Source: Sphingomonas hankookensis (lineage in GTDB: Bacteria; Pseudomonadota; Alphaproteobacteria; Sphingomonadales; Sphingomonadaceae). From it: a stretch of DNA of 64,000 nucleotides. The stretch's first letter is position 1. Every line of letters begins with the position of its first letter. The stretch is taken from positions 1,095,840-1,159,839 of the forward strand of contig NZ_JAKREV010000001.1 in the NCBI RefSeq assembly GCF_022664465.1, in the 5' to 3' direction. Of this stretch, positions 60,521-64,000 are shown piece by piece. The translations under genes were made by a program, and so were the position numbers. The notes beneath the pieces were generated by a model, which was not told the origin of the DNA, did no database searches, and saw nothing but the letters and a program-made list of their open reading frames with translations.

Positions 60521-63500
60521 ATGATGTTGGTACGCCATGGGCATAGTGCCGTGGACGGTTCGATGACGCGCAAGCGGCTGGGTGCGACGGCGTCGATGCT
60601 GGCGCTGACGGTCGCGGTACAGCTGGCAGCGACGGGCGCCATGGCGCAGACGACGGCCGCCCCCGCATCGCGCGACGACCAGTCCAAGCCGCAGACCGAA
60701 GCCGCGCCGCAGACCGACGGTTCGGTTCCCGCCGGCGCAAGCGCAGGCAAGCGCCCCGTGTCGGGCAGCATGTCGATCGACAACCAGGTCGCTCCGGACC
60801 AGTCGAACGTCACGGCAGCGGATATCCAGACGCCGGCAGCCGATTCGTCGGACGGGTCTGACATCGTTGTCACCGGCCTGCGTCAATCGCTGGCGAACGC
60901 GCAGTCGATCAAGCGCAATGCTGACACCGTTGTCGACGCGATCACCGCGGAAGATATCGGCGCGCTTCCCGACCGTTCGGTCAACGAAGCGTTGCAGCGC
61001 GTGCCCGGCGTCGCGATCACCCGCTTCGCCGCCGCGACCGACACCGCGCACTTCTCGGTCGAAGGATCGGGCGTCACCATCCGCGGCCTGTCCTACGTCC
61101 GTGGTGAGTTTAACGGCCGCGACAGCTTCGGCGTCAGCGGCGGTCGCGAAATCGGCTTCAACGACGTGCCGACCGAATTGGTCGGATCGGTCGAGGTGTA
61201 CAAGAACCTGACCGCCGACATGATCGAAGGCGGCATCTCGGGTTCGGTGAACATCAACACCCGCAAGCCGTTCGATACCAAGGAAACGCTGATCTACCTG
61301 TCGGGCAGCGTGAACTATGGCGACTATAACGGCCGCAGCGAACCGGCCGTCGTCGGCCTGTTCTCCAAGCAGTGGGACCTGAACAGCGGCGGCCGCTTCG
61401 GCATCATGGCCAGCGGCAGTTACAACCGCCAGCGCAGCCGGTCGGACTCGGTATTCTATTCGGCATTCCTGCCGCGCTACAACGACGACCGCAACGGCAA
61501 CGGCGTGCAGGACGCCGGCGAAGGCCGCGTGCTGAACGCGGGCACGCCGTACCAGTCGACGCTGTTCGATCGCTACCCGGTGCCGTCGGGCCGCGATTTC
61601 GTCTATGTCCCGCTGGGCGCGGGCATGCGCATGCAGGAATTCGACCGCAAGCGCGTCGGCTATTCGGGCGCCGCGCAGTATGAGAACGCCTCGCGCAGCC
61701 TGCTGGTCACCGCGCAGTTCCTGCGCGCCGAATCGTCGCAGAGCTGGCTCGACCGCACCGTCGAACCCAACGTCTATTACGCCGATGCGAACGCCATCTT
61801 CCCGCAGGCCGGCACCACGCCGACCTATGACGACGACGGCATCTTCACCAACGGCACCCTGATCCGGCAGGGCGGCGGCCAGTACACCACGCTCGGCAAC
61901 CGCTATTTCCAGACCAAGGGGTTCACGCAGGACCAGTCGCTGAACGTCAAGTGGGACCCGACCGAGCGGCTCCACCTGAATTTCGACGGCCAGTATGTGT
62001 ATTCGAAGGCGCGCGATTCGGACGACGTCGTCGAACTGGCGAACTTCAACGGCGTGTCGATCGACGGGCGCGGCGACGTGCCGCAGATCAACCTGATCCC
62101 GCCGAACGGCCAGTCGGTCGGCGACTATTTCGGCAGCCAGACCAACACGTACATCCGCGACGCGATGAACAATCGCACGCACAGCGATGGCGACGAATGG
62201 GCGTTCCGCGCCGATGCGCAGTATGACGTGTCGGACGATTCGTTCCTGCGCAAGGTGCGCGTCGGTGGCCGCTACACCACCCGTGACCAGACGGTGAAGG
62301 CCAACGACTATAACAACTGGGGCGCGGTGTCGGACACCTGGACCTCGGCATTGGCGACGGTCGACAAGTATCGCGACAGCATGACGCCGGTGAACTTCGC
62401 CGACTTTTATCGTGGCGATGCGGTCCAGCCGCCGACGGCCTGGGGCATCCAGGACGGCATCCTGACCGATCACGACGCGCTGACCGCGCTGCTGCGCACT
62501 GCGACTGCCCAGGGCGGCGGCGGCTATACCCCGCTCGAGGATCGCGGCACGAACCTGGTCGACGGCTATTTCCGTCCGAGCGAGGTCTATCGCATCACCG
62601 AGAAGACCTATTCGGGCTATGCACGCCTCGACTTCGGCGTCGATGGCCTTGGCGGCGGCGAGGGCAATGTGTCGGGTAACGTCGGCCTGCGCTTCGTCCA
62701 TACCGAGGACCAGTCGTTCGGTGGGACCACCTTCCCGAACATCGCCAACACGTTGGGCGGTTTCCCGACCGTGGCGGCGTTCTGCGCCAGCCCGAACGAC
62801 AACAACACGATCCGCCCGATCTGTACGCTCACCGCCGCTCAGCAGGCGGCGATCGTCGCCTTCTCGAACAACGGATCGGAATCCGGCGTCGCCAGCCAGT
62901 CGTTCGACAAATGGCTGCCGAGCCTGAACATCAAGTTCCAGCCGAATTCGCAGCTGCTGTTCCGGCTTGCGGCGTCGAAGGCGATTTCGCGGCCGGGCTT
63001 CACCGATCTGCGCAACTTCGTCGGGCTCAACCCGTCGTCGGCAAACACGACCGGCATCTACGGCTTCAGCGCGAATGCGCGGAACCCGTTCCTGAAGCCG
63101 ATCGACGCGAAGCAGGTCGACGTGACCGCCGAATGGTATTTCGCCAAGGTGGGATCGCTGACCGCGGCGCTGTTCTACAAGCAGTTGTCGAACATCGTCC
63201 TCGACAATTTCGGGTATAGCCGCAGCTTCACGAACAACGGCCAGACCTTTGCGGCAACGATCAACGGCCCGGTCAACGTGCCCGGCAACGCCAATATCAA
63301 GGGCGCGGAACTGTCGTACCAGCAGACCTACGACTTCCTGCCGGGCGCGCTGCGCGGGTTGGGCACGCAGGCGACCTTCACCTACATCGATGCGGGCAAG
63401 ATTCCGAACGCGGTGCCGGACAACCGGCCCGAGGACGGCAACCGTCCGCCGCTCGACGTGGCGGGTCTGTACGACAACCTGCCGCTGTCGCAGTTGTCGA

Positions 63501-63823
63501 AGTACAACTTCAACGTCTCGGCCTTCTACGATCTCGCCGGCGTCTATGCCCGCGTGGCGTATAGCTGGCGTTCGAAGTATCTGCTGACCAACCGCGACTG
63601 CTGCTTCCCGTTCCTGCCGGTCTATGCACTGGCGACCGGACAGGCCGACGCATCGCTGTTCTACACCGTCAACAAGCAGTTCAAGATCGGCCTGCAGGTG
63701 CAGAACCTGCTCGATGCGACCACGCGCACGACGTTCGTGCTGAACAGCGACGGCCAGGAAGCGCCGCGCTCGTACTTCAAGAGCGATCGTCAGTTCCAGT
63801 TGACGGCGCGTTTGACGCTCTGA
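60521..63823 (+). CDS. TonB-dependent receptor
   Basis: A 1100-residue outer-membrane receptor. A long signal region ends near ATGAMAQ (about residue 43). A Pro/Gln-rich segment leads to the plug domain starting DIVVTGLRQSLANAQSIKR, with ALPDRSVNEALQRVPGVAI. A 22-strand-type barrel follows, ending in the aromatic-terminal motif QFQLTARLTL. This is the TIGR01782 Caulobacter/sphingomonad class, often used for carbohydrate or aromatic uptake. A GGGGAGGA ribosome site fits the start at 60521. It is divergent from the halogenase run. Confidence 0.93.
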   Translation: MMLVRHGHSAVDGSMTRKRLGATASMLALTVAVQLAATGAMAQTTAAPASRDDQSKPQTEAAPQTDGSVPAGASAGKRPVSGSMSIDNQVAPDQSNVTAADIQTPAADSSDGSDIVVTGLRQSLANAQSIKRNADTVVDAITAEDIGALPDRSVNEALQRVPGVAITRFAAATDTAHFSVEGSGVTIRGLSYVRGEFNGRDSFGVSGGREIGFNDVPTELVGSVEVYKNLTADMIEGGISGSVNINTRKPFDTKETLIYLSGSVNYGDYNGRSEPAVVGLFSKQWDLNSGGRFGIMASGSYNRQRSRSDSVFYSAFLPRYNDDRNGNGVQDAGEGRVLNAGTPYQSTLFDRYPVPSGRDFVYVPLGAGMRMQEFDRKRVGYSGAAQYENASRSLLVTAQFLRAESSQSWLDRTVEPNVYYADANAIFPQAGTTPTYDDDGIFTNGTLIRQGGGQYTTLGNRYFQTKGFTQDQSLNVKWDPTERLHLNFDGQYVYSKARDSDDVVELANFNGVSIDGRGDVPQINLIPPNGQSVGDYFGSQTNTYIRDAMNNRTHSDGDEWAFRADAQYDVSDDSFLRKVRVGGRYTTRDQTVKANDYNNWGAVSDTWTSALATVDKYRDSMTPVNFADFYRGDAVQPPTAWGIQDGILTDHDALTALLRTATAQGGGGYTPLEDRGTNLVDGYFRPSEVYRITEKTYSGYARLDFGVDGLGGGEGNVSGNVGLRFVHTEDQSFGGTTFPNIANTLGGFPTVAAFCASPNDNNTIRPICTLTAAQQAAIVAFSNNGSESGVASQSFDKWLPSLNIKFQPNSQLLFRLAASKAISRPGFTDLRNFVGLNPSSANTTGIYGFSANARNPFLKPIDAKQVDVTAEWYFAKVGSLTAALFYKQLSNIVLDNFGYSRSFTNNGQTFAATINGPVNVPGNANIKGAELSYQQTYDFLPGALRGLGTQATFTYIDAGKIPNAVPDNRPEDGNRPPLDVAGLYDNLPLSQLSKYNFNVSAFYDLAGVYARVAYSWRSKYLLTNRDCCFPFLPVYALATGQADASLFYTVNKQFKIGLQVQNLLDATTRTTFVLNSDGQEAPRSYFKSDRQFQLTARLTL

Positions 63824-63897
63824 TTTTCCCTTCCCGGAAAACCCTCTGGGGGTCGCGACCATTCGGTTGCGGCCCCTCACATGGGAGTTCTCAGGTC

Positions 63898-63930
63898 AAG
63901 AGGCTGTGCGGTAGAGCGTGCAGCCTCTTT
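63898..63930 (+). terminator. Probable terminator downstream of the TonB-dependent receptor gene
   Basis: AAGAGGCTG pairs with CAGCCTCTT around a 14-base loop, followed by a short T-rich run. A second GC-rich hairpin (GGGGTCGCGACC with GGTTGCGGCCCC) lies at about 63849-63876. No gene starts in the last 170 bases. Confidence 0.6.
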
Positions 63931-64000
63931 CCTTCCGCACAATCATATCTGTTCTACCTTGCCGGTTCGGCTGCCAGCCGCAGCAATGAACCAAAACAGC

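Noticed and set aside
60317..63880. A minus-strand open frame of about 1187 codons opposite the TonB-dependent receptor
   Set aside because: It is rich in Arg, Val and Asp with no recognisable domain and no start context; the receptor on the plus strand has a signal peptide, plug and barrel motifs.

Overview
The window is GC-rich chromosomal DNA from an alphaproteobacterium, most likely a sphingomonad (Sphingomonas or a close relative). This rests on the gene content: a petABC cytochrome bc1 operon, DUF2794, FYDLN-acid (TIGR02300) and DUF4112 proteins, an HPr-rel-A cassette, a large TonB-dependent receptor beside flavin-dependent halogenase-like genes, and families of short palindromic intergenic repeats. 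No rRNA, IS element, phage gene or CRISPR array was seen. Coding density is high, with many 1-8 bp start/stop overlaps.

Layout: 1-1060, a 5'-truncated phosphodiesterase and a MaoC-like protein. 1176-1946, a Gly/Arg-rich lipoprotein. 1947-2731, noncoding DNA with two palindromic repeats and a 6S-like RNA candidate. 2732-6062 (minus), apt-petC-petB-petA. 6314-8050, a secreted cyclophilin and queA. 8268-11483 (minus), glmS and glmU, making UDP-GlcNAc. 11545-13030, gph and an SDR. 13239-15612, wecB-wecC, which convert UDP-GlcNAc towards UDP-ManNAcA for surface polysaccharide. 15873-18400 (minus), a compact four-gene cassette: small exported protein, PqqD-like RRE protein, HprK-like kinase and nucleotidyltransferase. 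18517-25680, the complete phosphate regulon phoR-pstSCAB-phoU-phoB, with a candidate triple-repeat Pho box before pstS.

25760-33868 holds mixed metabolic and envelope genes, including cysE beside a TauE/SafE permease and the divergent ahpC-ahpD/oxyR peroxide module. 34338-38725 carries moaE-moaD-pgsA, an MFS transporter, a 52-residue membrane miniprotein, a Crp/Fnr regulator, tRNA-Ala(GGC) and a FYDLN-acid protein. 38825-43610 has aroA-cmk, nadC, an RNase T2 and DUF4112. 43616-45133 has an orphan solute-binding lipoprotein and tRNA-Leu(TAA). 45187-51891 (minus) is a seven-gene valine/isobutyryl-CoA degradation operon that also carries a polysaccharide deacetylase and a RidA protein.

52030-63823 looks like a glycan uptake and modification locus: GH27 alpha-galactosidase, CE2/SGNH esterase, cupin/JmjC-like oxygenase, three translationally coupled flavin-halogenase family genes (the middle one degenerate) and a divergent 1100-residue TonB-dependent receptor. 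The most promising under-described systems are the RRE-kinase-nucleotidyltransferase cassette and the halogenase/receptor locus.
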